A stretch of 64,000 nucleotides of DNA from Clavaria fumosa (GCA_951802425.1 OX637796.1:1984001-2048000), one strand, 5' to 3'. Positions 34,831-45,593 are shown, counted from the stretch's first letter. Notes: a model not told the origin generated them from the sequence alone. Numbers and translations are program-made.

Positions 34831-36433
34831 ATGCCGTCATTTTTCGCACGCCCCCCAATGCGGATCCGGGGGACCCAGACGCAAAGCGCCACGACAGCGA
34901 CAATGGACGCCAAACCACAGTCCCTCGCAGCCGACGCGCAGGCGAAACCCCCGTCCAACGGCCGGTCGTCGAGCAACAGCAGCTTAAACCGCACGAAAAT
35001 CCTGTTGTTGGGCTTGCGCAAGTCAGCGTTGCAGCGTTGCTCAGGTTGTTGACCTTGAAACTCATCAGAAACCTTTTGCGCCAGGAGCGGAAAAACATCT
35101 ATTCAGCAAGTTCTGTTCAACGATGTGCCTCCAAAGCAGACCTTCTTCCTGGAAGCTACCATCCGGATAGTTAAACATCAGGTCGAGTGCGCAGCCGCGA
35201 ACGACGTGTCCTGCTTCTACTGAACGAGCACCAGCACAGTGATCCCTCTGGAGATATGGGACTGCCCGGGCAACATAACAGTGGAGACGCTGGGCACCTC
35301 GTTTGCACAGTTCGCCACAGTCATCTTTGTGATTGATGCCCGGGTGCGTGCCTCTTCACATTCTGACGCTCAACCTCAAATGTGACGTCGCCCAGGATTT
35401 ATATCAGCACGCGATAACTAAGCTCGTTGATTTTGTGGCTGCTGCGTTCCAGGAAAACCCTAATATCAATTTTGAGGTGTTCGTGCATAAAACGGAGAAA
35501 TTAGCAGAGGATGACAAACTCGGTATTGTTTCTCTCTCCCTGTTACTGGTCGCCAAAACTTGACGCACTCTATCGCCGCAGAGAGTTTTCGCCAAATCCA
35601 GGAGCGTGTATCCGATCGCCTGACAGATAGCGCTCCAGACATGGAGCAAGACATCCTCAATTTCTACCTGACATCTGTTTTCGACCTCTCTTTGTCTGAG
35701 GCATTCTCACGCGTGCTGCAGAAGCTGATCGCGTCGCTGCCATATCTTGAAGACTTGTTGAACGTCTTCTGTGCCGTGCGTGATCCATTGCACAAGGTGT
35801 CCTCAGAGATTCAGTTAATTTGGTCCAGAATTCGCAATCCCCTAAAGCGTTTCTATTCGATATCAAGTCGAGATTATACGTTGCGACAGATTCTAGTCCA
35901 GTTGACTCGGCGACAAACAGCCTATGTTGTGACTATTTGCAAATGCTGACTTCATTCGCGCCGTTGTACAAGTACGCTTTTCCTTCTGACAAACCATATT
36001 TGATGAGATGAAAAGTAATATTCGACTCTGCACACGCAGGAGACCCGGGCAACCAAGATGGACGGAAACCCAAAGCCTGGGGTCACCCCCATCGTCCTCC
36101 TCCCGCGCCATATCAGCGCCTGACTCGCCCAGCGGCGCCGCCTCCCACACCTCCCTCCCAGCCAGCTCCCCCAGCTCCCCCAGCCCCGCGCCCTCCAACG
36201 CAGACTCCCATCCGCCGTCCACAGGGCCGCTCATGCACCCGTCGTCCGCGACCGTCCTCTCGGGCACCACGACCGTCACGCACCACCTGATCACGCCGCA
36301 CCTGGCGCTGCTCTCGCTGCTCCCGAAGGCCGTGTACGAGGAACGGAGAGGGCTCGTGGAGTACAACGTGGTCTTCCTGAGGCAGGGTGTGCGGGAGATC
36401 TGGGCCGTCGAGTGGGAGGGCAGGGGATCGTGA
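34831..36433 (+). CDS. GTR2: Gtr2-type Rag GTPase (RagC/D homologue)
   Basis: Partner of Gtr1 in the EGO/Ragulator system that signals amino-acid supply to TORC1 on the vacuole. About eight exons. A Ser/Gln-rich N-terminus precedes the G domain: G1 'KILLLGLRKSGKTSI' (spanning an intron), the switch-I region 'QTFFLEATIRIVKHQVDTVI', G3 'IWDCPGNITVETLG', and 'VFVHKTEKL' as G4. The second half is the roadblock-like domain ('LNFYLTSVFDLSLSEAFSRVLQKLIASLPYLE', 'KAFLFDIKSRLYVATDSSPVD'), interrupted by a Pro/Ser-rich insertion of ~60 residues (36055-36250) before 'LVEYNVVFLRQGVREIWAVEW'. The 'LR' in G1 and DCPGN rather than DxGGQ place it with Gtr2/RagC rather than Gtr1. Start: the ATG at 34831 or 34903; both keep the G domain. 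Confidence 0.9.
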
Positions 36434-36917
36434 GGCTGTTTCCCTGATTCGTCGCCAGGAGCAGCGGTCGCAAGACCGCTTCTATGACGATAAGTATCTA
36501 TCTCAGTGGGACAGTCATACTTTGACGCCATCGGCTTTGTCAACTCCATTAAACAAAGTTGCTGGTGTCTGTCAATCCTTCACGGCGTTTGGATATAAAA
36601 CGTGGTATGGCATTACCCAAAAGGCATAAGGGCAGGTACGGATAGCGTTTTACCTCAACCGAGGCAGAGAAAATCGAGATCTTGCCACTTTCAAACTTGA
36701 ACACTTGCTCTATCAGGAAACGGAGTTGCTTATCAGCACATGTGGCAATTGCTCCTGGTGGAGTTTGGTTTATCTATCGATATCTAATGACTGATTCGGA
36801 CACGAACAAGAAGGATGCTGCCGTTACTCGTTAAGAGAGGAATGAGAGAACAAAAGAAAAAGACACAGCGTGCGCTTCAACGGATAGAAGAGGTCCAAAA
36901 AGAACTTAAGTTACGCT
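36434..36917. other. Intergenic, 484 bp, between convergent genes
   Basis: The 3' flanks of GTR2 and ERG5. No gene or repeat recognised. Confidence 0.5.
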
Positions 36918-38777
36918 TTATTGCGGGCGTGGCGTCAGTTTCAGACGGCATCCATCTTGCGGAAATATCGTCGCGATGATGCTAAGCACACCAATCAGCA
37001 CGGTGCCACCAAACAAAAAAAAGCAAGTCGGAAAGAAAGAAAGAAAACAAAGCAACCCACTCAATCTCATAACTTGTCGGCGTAACCTCATGCTCCCAAT
37101 CAAACATCGTGCTCGCGATGCCCAGGACGAGCGCAATCGTCAGCGTCGCGTACTCAAGCCCGATGCACTTGTGCGGGCCGCTCCCGAACACCATGTAGTT
37201 GCGCGGGTTCATGTTCGCGGGGCTGTCCGGGCTCAGCCACCGGTCCGGGTCGAGCGTGCCGGGCGACGGGTACACTTCCGGGTCGTGCAGTGAGTTGTAG
37301 AAGGATGGGATCACCATACTGCCCGCGGGCACCGTGTAGCTCTCCGTGAGGGGGAACGGCTTGGTCGCGCGGTAGGGTACCTGGACACAAAAAAGGGCCG
37401 ACGTGTAAATAAGCGCCACAGACGGAAGACAGACCCGACGCACCATAAGCACGGGGGGCATGACTCTCAAGCTCTCCCTCACAACAGCCTTGAGATACGG
37501 CATCTGGTCTATCGTCTCGAGCGTCATCGGCTTCTTATAGTCGCCTCCCCTCACGCTCTCCTGCTCCTCCCGCACCTTGGCAAGGATATGGGGATGGTCC
37601 GCCAGGTGCTGGAAGCCCAGGATCAAGCCGCTGCTCATCGCATCCTGCGACGCAAACAGGAACGAAAACACCACCATCGCCATCTCGCGGTCCGAGAAGT
37701 CCGTGCGCCCGCCCCGGTAGTTCGGGTCCGCCAGGACCTGCACCCACCGGTCAAGCAGACACTCAGGCGCCGCACCGCGCGCCATCGCGCGCTTACTGAG
37801 GCACGCCGCGCGCTCGAGCCACCGCAGCGCGACCTTGCGCGCGCGGATCGCCTTCCACAGCTTCGTCCCCGGCAGCGCAAACGGGAAGTTCACCAGCTCA
37901 AGCGAGCGCGTGATGTCCCAGTACTTGTCGTTGATCTCGCGCGCCGCGTGCTCCGGGATGTGGTCCCCGCAGAAGACACGCAGCGACATGTCCATGTTCA
38001 AGTACCGCGAGGTCCACATGATCGGCTTGGCCTCCGAGGGGTCGGCGGCCGCGTCGGCAAGCCATCTGGTAAGGTGTTTTCGCACGATGGCGTCTTGAAC
38101 CCCGATGTAAATACTAGCGGAGGGAGTCAGAACAACGGGGTGGGTATTTGTCATTCGGTACTCGCCCAAGAGCCTTGCGCGTAAACAGAGAGTTCAGGCC
38201 GCGACGATAGTCAATATGCTCCTTGCCGGTGAGGAATACCCTGGGCACATACGGTCGGATCAAAATATACGTAGATTTAACTGCACGACGTACCAATTAT
38301 CTGAGCATAGAATCTTCTTCGCTGAATTGACCAGGCAAGGTTCGGCAAAAGTGGGAGAGTTTAAGATTTTTCTGGCGTATTCATTTGACGAGGCCATGAC
38401 GATGAAACTGTGAAAATAATAATCAATATAAAAGGACCGGAATGGCTACAGCGATGTACATACATGTTGAAGACACTGACGGCACTGAGCTCACCAGAAT
38501 CCCATTGCCGTTTGTAATTCTGCATGGTGGGATGCACGCTGTCGGCAAACCGTCCAATAAGGGGCAATGTCCATTTATCGCCCGGCAAATGGCGTTTCTT
38601 GTATCTCCAAACTGTCTGCTCAAGGACAAGGAGCGACAGCAGAATAGCAGCGGTGGTGTAGAGCCATGATACGGAGCCGTTGATTTGTCCGGTGAACGCG
38701 GAGGGGAAAGTGAAGGTGTACAGACCCGGGTCAGCGGTGGACGACGGAATGGCGATGGGCGACGAGCGGATGGTCAT
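36918..38777 (-). CDS. ERG5: Sterol C-22 desaturase, cytochrome P450 CYP61 (Erg5)
   Basis: Introduces the C22-C23 double bond late in ergosterol synthesis in the ER. The minus-strand gene has about seven exons and a ~530-residue product. After a short N-terminus comes one membrane anchor ('WLYTTAAILLSLLVLEQTVW') and the proline-containing hinge 'LPGDKWTLPLIGRFADSV'. CYP61 blocks follow: 'KEHIDYRRGLNSLFTRKALG', 'YLNMDMSLRVFCGDHIPEH', I-helix 'FLFASQDAMSSGL', K-helix 'ESLR' and 'PPVLMVPYRATKPF', the PERF-like 'LDPDRWL', and the heme loop 'FGSGPHKCIG'. The protein ends 'IFPQDGCRLKLTPRPQ'. The intron at 38114-38165 needs a GC donor (gg/GCGAGT) to keep 'ALG/IYIGVQD' in frame. High GC in the 3' two thirds produces many false frames. 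Confidence 0.95.
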
Positions 38778-41044
38778 GGTTGCGCGGACGTAAGCTCCAA
38801 CGCGGGGTTAATATACGAAGACGAAGGACAGCAGAGGTGAGGAGGTGGGAGTAATTGAATATTAAATTTTGAGGTGTACTTTCTGGCGTGATTTGTTCTC
38901 GTACGATGATCGAGTGCCTTTTATATTCAATGGATCCGTTTTCGAAACGCGACGACGCGACAGAATGGCATGACAAGCCGACCATTGGTAAGAGTGGTGA
39001 TGGGAAGGTAGGGCTTTAGCACACAATATCGTCAACGAGATTATGAAGCGACCATGGATGATGGGGTTATACACCACTTCCGACTCGCAACGCCCAGGCT
39101 ATAAAGGGGGGAATCCGCTGATTTGGCGGTCTTTTCCCCACATTATGGCTATGCATTACGTCTTTTTGTCAGCGACTCGCAATTCAAGATGGCCATTGCG
39201 ACGATATTGGAACTGTGTGGGTGTTGCCAAGTCATCATTTCATCCCATCATGGCATTCGTCTCGTCTATTGGCATGACCGCCACACCGGAGCAACCCTGA
39301 CTCGTGTGTGGGTAGTCCTCGGAGTCCGACGGACCTTGTGTACATACGGTATCAGATAGCGGAACATGTCGTCAAGAAGAAAGTCATGGGGTTCAAATGT
39401 GAAGAGAAGAGAAGAGACGAGTCGGGCGCCTCGCCGATACTTTCCAATTCAGTAACCGACACTCCGAGCCACAGCACAGCCACCGGTACCGGAGATGACT
39501 AGCACAGCCCCCGGCTCGGAGACGGACAACCCGGCTCACTTTTCCTTTTTCGACCCAAAACCGTGACAGCATCTCTACACTAAAAATAAAACCCCTTTGT
39601 CACCCTTTCACACACATGTCACCCGCACACGTTCACATGGGATGGCTGTGCTCCGCTCACCTGACCCCCTGTCAAAATGATTCCGTGCCGGCGTGATCGA
39701 AACGCGGCGCGGCAAAATGGAAAAGCATATTGCTTCGTGCTCGCGCGCATTCCAAGCACGACGCTGGAACCTATGCAGTTGATTCGAGTCATGTCGTTGC
39801 CCCGGAAGCTGTTCCTTCTTGCGCTGGCACACTCGGGGGTCGGTTGATCAAGATTCAAACCACATAGCCTCAGCTGGCTCGGAGACCGGACGCGTAAGCT
39901 TGCTGCTGCTGCTGCGTTATGCATGCATCCGTGTCTAGCAGAGCACGGCCTGGGCATAGAACCCCGGAACACAGGGCAGAAACCGCGAGCCGTATCGAAG
40001 GAGCGTCACTTCCAATTACCGCTCAAAGGACTCCTCGTCCCATAGCGACGGGCTCAAGGCGGCGATTGGGTTATCGCATTCTATCTTACCCTTACCAACC
40101 ACCCCCCTTTCTTTTTTTCTCATCGTCACGCCAAGATAGCATAAAACGAGCGGCCGCTCATAAATAGTTTGTGACATAAGATACTGGTAGTAATAACGCA
40201 TGAAAATAATCCATAGCGAAATAAAGTCGTACTGGGCATAGTATTTTTGGGTCCGTTGAGCTTCAAGTCCTATCTGACTTCCCTTTCAACGGAGATGACA
40301 TTCTTCCCCCTCACTTGCCCCATTCAATTCGGAACAACAAACCCACACCACCACCACTACCATCACCATCACAACCCTATACTATGATGCCTCCAGAGAA
40401 GCATCGGGCGAAAGGGGGGGAGAAAACATGCGCAAGGAGTAAGAACCAGGAAACAAATAGGATTCGAAGAGGCTCCCGCAAAAAGAGAAAGGGAAAAAAA
40501 AAAGTAGAGACGGAGAAAAATATCGAGTCACGAAAAAAAAGTCGATGTCATAGAATAAGATACGGTCGAAGAGAGAAAAGTTCGAATGCCGAGGTCGAAA
40601 CAGCAGTAAAAACTTGAATGCCGCAGCGAAGACTGGGGAGGAGGGGATTTGATCCGCCTGCCCCAGAGGCCGGGATAAGTGTCCTCGAATGGAATGCGCT
40701 GAAAAGAAATTGAGTTGAGTTGGGATGGGATGGGATGGTGATTGAGTAGTGGCGGTGGCGTGGGTCATTGTGCCGAATCGATCGACGAAGTGGGGGGTGG
40801 GAGACGTCTTTTGAGCGAGCGGGTCTGACAACGGGGCTGATAAGCGCCGCTAGTCAAGCGAGCAGGCGGAACGTGGTAGTGGAGTAGGGGGGCAACGGTT
40901 CTGTAATAGGATATTAGTCGGTTCGCTGATACAACGAGGTAAGATAAGGACGTACAAGAGTGAACGAACGAGTGAGCGGGGGTTGGTGGATGTACGGGGG
41001 TAGGAGAAGGTGGCGGATACTGCGTGTGAGAAGACCTTGCGTCT
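38778..41044. other. Gene-poor stretch, 2.27 kb, left of the pheromone gene
   Basis: The promoter of ERG5 (AT-rich at 38800-38930) and the 3' side of the pheromone gene. No gene with family resemblance was found on either strand. A ccctttgt motif at 39593-39600 is the reverse of ACAAAGGG, the HMG-box pheromone-response element known from smuts and Cryptococcus; as a single 8-mer it is weak evidence. The region 40380-40840 is purine-rich on the plus strand. Confidence 0.45.
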
Positions 41045-41236
41045 TCAAGCAATGGTGCACCAGTAGACATGGAGGTTGTCGGACTTGTCTGAATCGACCA
41101 GGCCGAGCAACTCGTCCACTTGTTGTGCACCAGTACAACCCGGAGAGGACAGGCCGATGACCTCCGGAAGGTCGACGGCGACAGGATGTGAGGCAGCGGC
41201 GGCGGATAAGAGCGCGAGCGGGGTGAACGTGTCCAT
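41045..41236 (-). CDS. Lipopeptide mating pheromone precursor (CaaX type), 63 aa
   Basis: Precursor of a farnesylated, carboxymethylated peptide pheromone recognised by a Ste3-type receptor in basidiomycete mating (B or P/R locus). A single intronless frame of 63 codons starts MDTFTPLALLSAAAAS; 'MD[ST]FT' is a common start of these precursors. It ends in the CaaX box CTIA preceded by 'NLHVYW', so the processed peptide should end in ...HVYW-Cys(farnesyl)-OMe. N-terminal processing in this family is usually after a charged pair about 9-15 residues before the Cys; 'DSDKSDN' holds candidate sites. The middle ('PEVIGLSSPG', 'VDELLGLVDSD') is the usual variable spacer. A TATA box lies ~170 bp upstream. 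No Ste3 receptor is seen within the window, so it may be an orphan or lie at the edge of a larger locus. Confidence 0.85.
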   Translation of the reverse strand: MDTFTPLALLSAAAASHPVAVDLPEVIGLSSPGCTGAQQVDELLGLVDSDKSDNLHVYWCTIA

Positions 41237-41283
41237 CGTAGGATGTGCGATGTCTTTTCGATTGGCTATGAAAAGGATGGACA

Positions 41284-41297
41284 GCTAGCTAGCTAGC
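41284..41297. repeat. Palindrome gctagctagctagc in the pheromone leader
   Basis: A perfect 14-bp self-complementary sequence made of AGCT units, 48 bp before the pheromone start codon, so probably in the 5' UTR. Confidence 0.8.
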
Positions 41298-41403
41298 CGG
41301 CTGGGGGGTCGGTGGTGGAGAAGAGGAGGGGGAGAGATATGAGGAGGGGGGGTTCGTCGCAAAGGGTCGTGAATGGGAGGATGGAGGGACGGTATGTCCC
41401 CTC

Positions 41404-41411
41404 TATATATA
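41404..41411 (-). promoter_or_regulatory. TATA box of the pheromone gene
   Basis: TATATATA within 'cctctatatatacga', 168 bp upstream of the pheromone start codon and the best TATA in the flanking 500 bp. Such a distance leaves room for a ~100-bp leader, normal for fungal genes. Confidence 0.5.
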
Positions 41412-43943
41412 CGATTTCGGAACGAGGCTGCGCTATCCTGGGCCATGGCTGAAGGAAGGAGCTGCAGCATGGCCATATATGTCCAAAGGATCGAGGAAAT
41501 TTTTTTCACAGAAGGGTTGGTTACGTAGCAGCCAAAATGCCTTGCGACGATCGAGAGAGAGAAGTTTAGAAAGAAAAAAAAATTAACACAAGAAACCCAT
41601 AGCCGGATAGCCATACCAGCTCACTTTAGCGGCAGCCATCTCGTCGATCGACAGCAAATACAGTTCGGTACTTGGCTTGCCGTTTGCAGACGGAGTCATT
41701 CTTTCCATCATATGAGTCGGACAATGGAGGACCGTGATCGTTTTGTATGACAATGCGGTACGGGTAAGGATAAGGGGAAGATATATCAGGTGTGAGGAGT
41801 TAAGGATTTGCTTGGGTGGCAAGGAACGGACCAAAAATATACCTGATAAAAATTCACACAGACTTTGCCATTTCTGTTAGCACGTGGCAGAATCCCATTG
41901 TCCTCACGATCATGGGAAGTGAACCTTGGATTGAGTGGTGTGATATGTGATACCCAATAAATTTCTTTTTTACTTGTAGCTTCGGTAGTGGAAAGCCGTA
42001 ATAACTGTCTGTTCCTCCACTGGCAGCACACTGGCAGCATTTTTTACGATACAACGGTAGCAGCAGGAGTGACAAAGGTTACACTGACACATTTCTGCGA
42101 AACTATCATGCTGTGAAACCTATCTTTGATCCCGTACACGACTCATTCAGAGATCTCATCTATCATTATATCATTCATCCATCGGGTCAGAGCATCCGCG
42201 CATTGTGCCCTACCCAGTCGAACAATGGAATAGTGGCCCTGTTACGATCCAAGTTCCAGGGCCGTTCGTAGCCGTTCCGTCTGGTGCTCTGGCCCTGTCT
42301 AGCAAACATATCCGGTGATGATGGTATCCAATTTTCTCTCGCGCGTCCCTCCAATTTCACGCGCCCCACTTCCTCGAAGGAGTAGCTCGTTTCTGGCTCA
42401 TAAGACCAGCCAGCTCATGGACTATCTTTCCAGGGGCGCGGGAAAACATCTGCCAACGGCTAATCGCGTAAAAAGATTTTTTTGCATGCAGGAGATAGTC
42501 CGCACCCATCTCGACCACCGCGTCATGACGTGTCCGACAGCTTCGGCCCGCCTCATGGCGCGGCGGTCAAAACGAAAGAAGAATGGGAAAGAAAAAAAAA
42601 CGTTCCGCGAGAAGCGTGCACATATGTCTCGCGGATGCAAAGGGCGGACACGGGGTTGCTAGCGCGCAGCTGTGCAGGTGGAGGCTTTTTTTTTGTGTGT
42701 GTGTCCCTCTCTCTCCTCTCTCTCTGTATACAGTCCGCTCTGGTTGCGGGCACGTCGGGGTTGCGAGTCTCGGGTGCGTCTGGGTCTGCCTGTCGTCGCG
42801 TCTTACGCGGCCTTGGTCGTTGCCGGTTTCACGAGCCAGCAACAGACGACACGTCGAAACATGCATCACTGGCCTCGAAGCGATACAGACGGGCCAGATG
42901 ATGATTTACTGCGCAAACACGCGTACTGCACGAACACGCGTCTGCGAAAAAACAGCCCCACGGTATAAATCAAAAGTAATCGGACAGCAATCATGACCTC
43001 GTGAGGAAGCGCCTATGGCCGTGATAGACGGTGCATTGGCACGTGTGTGGGAAAAACAGCGGACCATGAGGCGGAGAAAAAAAAGAATTTGTAACCCGTC
43101 ACACGCCGGTTGGAGGGGCAATAACCGGCGCTATCAGAGGTATGAGATCGGACTCGGGGTGTGACTCATCTTTTTTTAATAAGGACACGGAAAAATATAA
43201 TAAATATGCAATACAGTACAGTAGATTGATCATTGTTAAGAAGAAGAAAAGAAAAAAGGAATTGGGTTGGCGCGAAACGACATCACAGCGGGGAGGGGGT
43301 GAAATGGCTGGCTGGCTTACCTGAAATAGACAACGCCGCCTTGGTTTTTTTTTTTTTCTTTCTCTTTCGCAATCGGTTCTAACTCCTGAGAGGCGCGATC
43401 AGTGGGAGACGGCGAGTTGATATATGGCCCTGGTCCCCTTGACCCTTGTGGGCATGCACGGGGATATCAGACCCGGGACGCGAGGAACAACCAGGGATAG
43501 CGGGATCAATCAGATGGTGACCCACTACGGCCGCCCTTTTACCTTTACAGAGCCCAGAGCTAGCCACGGCGGGATGATCCTTTGCCAAAAAAAAAAGAGC
43601 GAACCGATTTCATATAACAGGCCCCGAGTTGAAGCGCAATCAAAACGACATTATTCTTCTTGTCCGGTCGCGGTAAGTAAAATGGCATATTTGACATTCG
43701 TGTATGCTTTGATTTGATTTCCCTCCCTCCCCTTCCATTGAGTGGAAATGTGTTCCTTGGATTTCTCATAATTTTTTAACACCTAACCCTGAGTACTACC
43801 TGGGCATGTATGACTCAAAAGCACGTGACTTTACCACGGAGCTATGATGTCATATGTCTTTGGTGTAGTGTAGCAATGGCTTACTTGATAGGGAGGAGGA
43901 GGCCATTGTAAAGGGTACACTACAACGTCTACTAGTACACAAC

Positions 43944-44501
43944 ATGATTCACATCACAGCTCGTTCCTTCGCCGCCCGCGCGATCCTCTTCCGCTCAAGG
44001 GCGTTGCATTCGACCCCTGTTGCTCGCAAGACAGTCACAGAAAAAGTCACCGAGGCCGCTGACGTCGTACGTCCTATCCGTGCTACTAGTAGATGGGAAG
44101 GAAACATGGAACGTTGACGCGCGGGTTCCTAGGTCAGCAAGAAACTCGGCAAAGGGCTCGCGTCCGCGATAGAAAAGGGCGAACAAGCCACAAAGGCCAC
44201 GCAGAAGACTTGGTGTAAGGATCCGACGGCCGTCCCTCCGCCACTGTGTTTGATCCTGTCCTAATTTTGCCGGTCTTCGCTCCAGCTTCTGCGACAGCAT
44301 CTACGAAGCAGAAAGTAAGAGAAGCTACGAAGAAAGCAGAACAGGCGACGCAAAAGGCGTCGGACGCCGTAAAGGACAATGCGGAGAAGGTTAGGCTCTG
44401 ATTCCAATACCAAGCGACGATCGTGACATAGTTCCATTTTACAGGCCGCAAGTAGTGCTGGCGAAGCGAAAGAGAAGCTCGGAAAGGAACTCAAGAAGTA
44501 G
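43944..44501 (+). CDS. Small LEA/apolipoprotein-like mitochondrial protein, 121 aa
   Basis: Four exons (43944-44066, 44133-44214, 44286-44389, 44445-44501) give 121 residues. The N-terminus, MIHITARSFAARAILFRSRA with 'LHSTPVARK', is rich in Arg/Ser/Ala and lacks acids, and it looks like a cleavable mitochondrial presequence. The rest is almost wholly amphipathic helix built of Ala/Lys/Glu/Thr heptads ('EKVTEAADVVSKKLGKGL', 'KQKVREATKKAEQATQKASD', 'GEAKEKLGKELKK'), like LEA group 3 stress proteins. Such short fungal proteins are usually annotated hypothetical. A protective role in the matrix under desiccation or heat is inference from composition only. Confidence 0.8.
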
Positions 44502-44756
44502 ATAATGTAGCATCGTGGAAGTCTTGGTAGTTCATCACTCCGTAATGGGTTTCGAGAGCTCGTGCACTGTAAATATTCTGTCGAAGATACTATTGCATCG
44601 CCGTTACCTCTGCAAAAGTCTTGCTTGCTGAAGCTGAACAAATTTTGGTGAGAGTAAGTATATATTACACACTGTGATTACGTGTGGCACTCCTTTTGGA
44701 ATGTGACCTTAACCCTAATCTCGCTCTTTCCCTCCGCTTACGACGACGACCTGGCA

Positions 44757-45593
44757 ATGTCGCTGGCCTTGTCACCCGTTCTGTGGCACTACTTTGCTCA
44801 CCCTCTGCCATACGGGCTCACCCTGGCCTTGCAGGAGCGCATACACAAACTACAGCTCCACCAGCGACACACCAGCGGTTCGCACAAAGACGTCCTCCTC
44901 CTGCTGCAGCACCGCCCAGTCTACACCGCAGGCCGCCGCCAGACCGAAGACTCCATCAGCGCCGAGCGTGCGCGGCTCAACCGGCTCGGCGCCGACTTCG
45001 TCAGCACCACGCGCGGCGGCCAGCTGACGTACCACGGCCCGGGGCAGCTCGTCGGCTACCCGCTGCTCGACCTCGGCCGCCCGCCGCCGCTCAGCGTGCG
45101 CACGTACGTCGCGCGCCTGCAGGCCGCGCTCGCGGCGCACCTGCGCACGCGCCACCGCCTCGCGGGGCTCGCGCCGTGCGCGCCGGAGCGCATGGGCGTG
45201 TTCGTCGACGGCGGCGCGACGAAGCTCGCGAGCATCGGCGTGCAGGTGCGCCACCGCCTGACGGCGCACGGCTTCGCGCTCAACGTGACGCGCGAGCCGC
45301 TGCCGTGGTTCTCGCGCATCGTGGCGTGCGGGCTGCGGGATGTGCGGGCCGGGTGCATCGAAGACGCTGTGTCGGCGGCGTCGGACACGGCCGCTGCGGC
45401 GGGACCGATCAGCGTAGAGGATGAGGTGCCGGCTCTCGTCGCAACGTTCGGCAAGATGTTCGAGCGGGAGATGTCTCGCATGAACCTCGGGATGGAGGGA
45501 GAGATCGGGGAGGCTATACAGGAATTGGAGGAGCATGCGCGGCTACAAGGGCCGTGGAACACGACGCCAATAGAGCAATCGGATGCGCTTTGA
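44757..45593 (+). CDS. LIP2: Lipoyl(octanoyl) transferase (LipB/Lip2), mitochondrial
   Basis: Transfers octanoyl groups from acyl carrier protein to lipoate-dependent enzymes, the first step of lipoate synthesis in mitochondria. An intronless frame of 278 residues from the ATG at 44757 (MSLALSPVLWHYF). The LipB signature is 'RGGQLTYHGPGQLVGYPLLDL' (~residues 88-108). The catalytic lysine sits in 'GATKLASIGVQVRH', with the substrate-binding 'HGFALNV' after it, and the catalytic cysteine in 'IVACGLRD'. The gene is very GC-rich at third positions compared with its surroundings, which opens long false frames on both strands. No strong presequence is visible at the N-terminus; a longer non-ATG extension exists upstream. 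Confidence 0.93.
   Translation: MSLALSPVLWHYFAHPLPYGLTLALQERIHKLQLHQRHTSGSHKDVLLLLQHRPVYTAGRRQTEDSISAERARLNRLGADFVSTTRGGQLTYHGPGQLVGYPLLDLGRPPPLSVRTYVARLQAALAAHLRTRHRLAGLAPCAPERMGVFVDGGATKLASIGVQVRHRLTAHGFALNVTREPLPWFSRIVACGLRDVRAGCIEDAVSAASDTAAAAGPISVEDEVPALVATFGKMFEREMSRMNLGMEGEIGEAIQELEEHARLQGPWNTTPIEQSDAL

Larger units (their letters stand above)
41237..43943. other. Gene-poor stretch, 2.7 kb, upstream of the pheromone gene
   Basis: No gene with family resemblance on either strand. It holds short homopolymers (A8-A9 near 41573, 42589 and 43590; T8-T12 near 42687 and 43347), CT-rich tracts, and a gtgtgtgtc/ctctct microsatellite near 42690-42725. Sequences close to ACAAAGGG occur at 41359-41366 (gcaaaggg) and 42072-42078 (acaaagg). 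It probably contains the pheromone promoter and otherwise unconstrained sequence. Confidence 0.45.

Noticed and set aside
37154..37880. Several open frames in other phases over ERG5
   Set aside because: Same GC effect; P450 motifs are only in the minus-strand frame annotated.
40382..40831. 149-codon minus-strand frame downstream of the pheromone gene
   Set aside because: Phe/Ser/Pro-rich low complexity from purine-rich DNA on the other strand, no family resemblance.
41583..41834. Minus-strand frame ending ...YGYPAMGFLC considered as a second pheromone
   Set aside because: Cys is the last residue, so there is no CaaX box; shifting the frame does not give one.
42553..42968. Overlapping Cys/Arg-rich frames around 42.6-43.0 kb
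   Set aside because: All frames on both strands are open by chance in low-complexity sequence; no consistent protein or splice structure.
44705..44720. cttaaccctaatc and a few similar strings as telomere-like repeats
   Set aside because: Single copies only; no tandem array.
44684..45536. Long Arg/Ala-rich frames on both strands over LIP2
   Set aside because: Shadows caused by very high GC at third positions; the LipB signature is only in the chosen frame.
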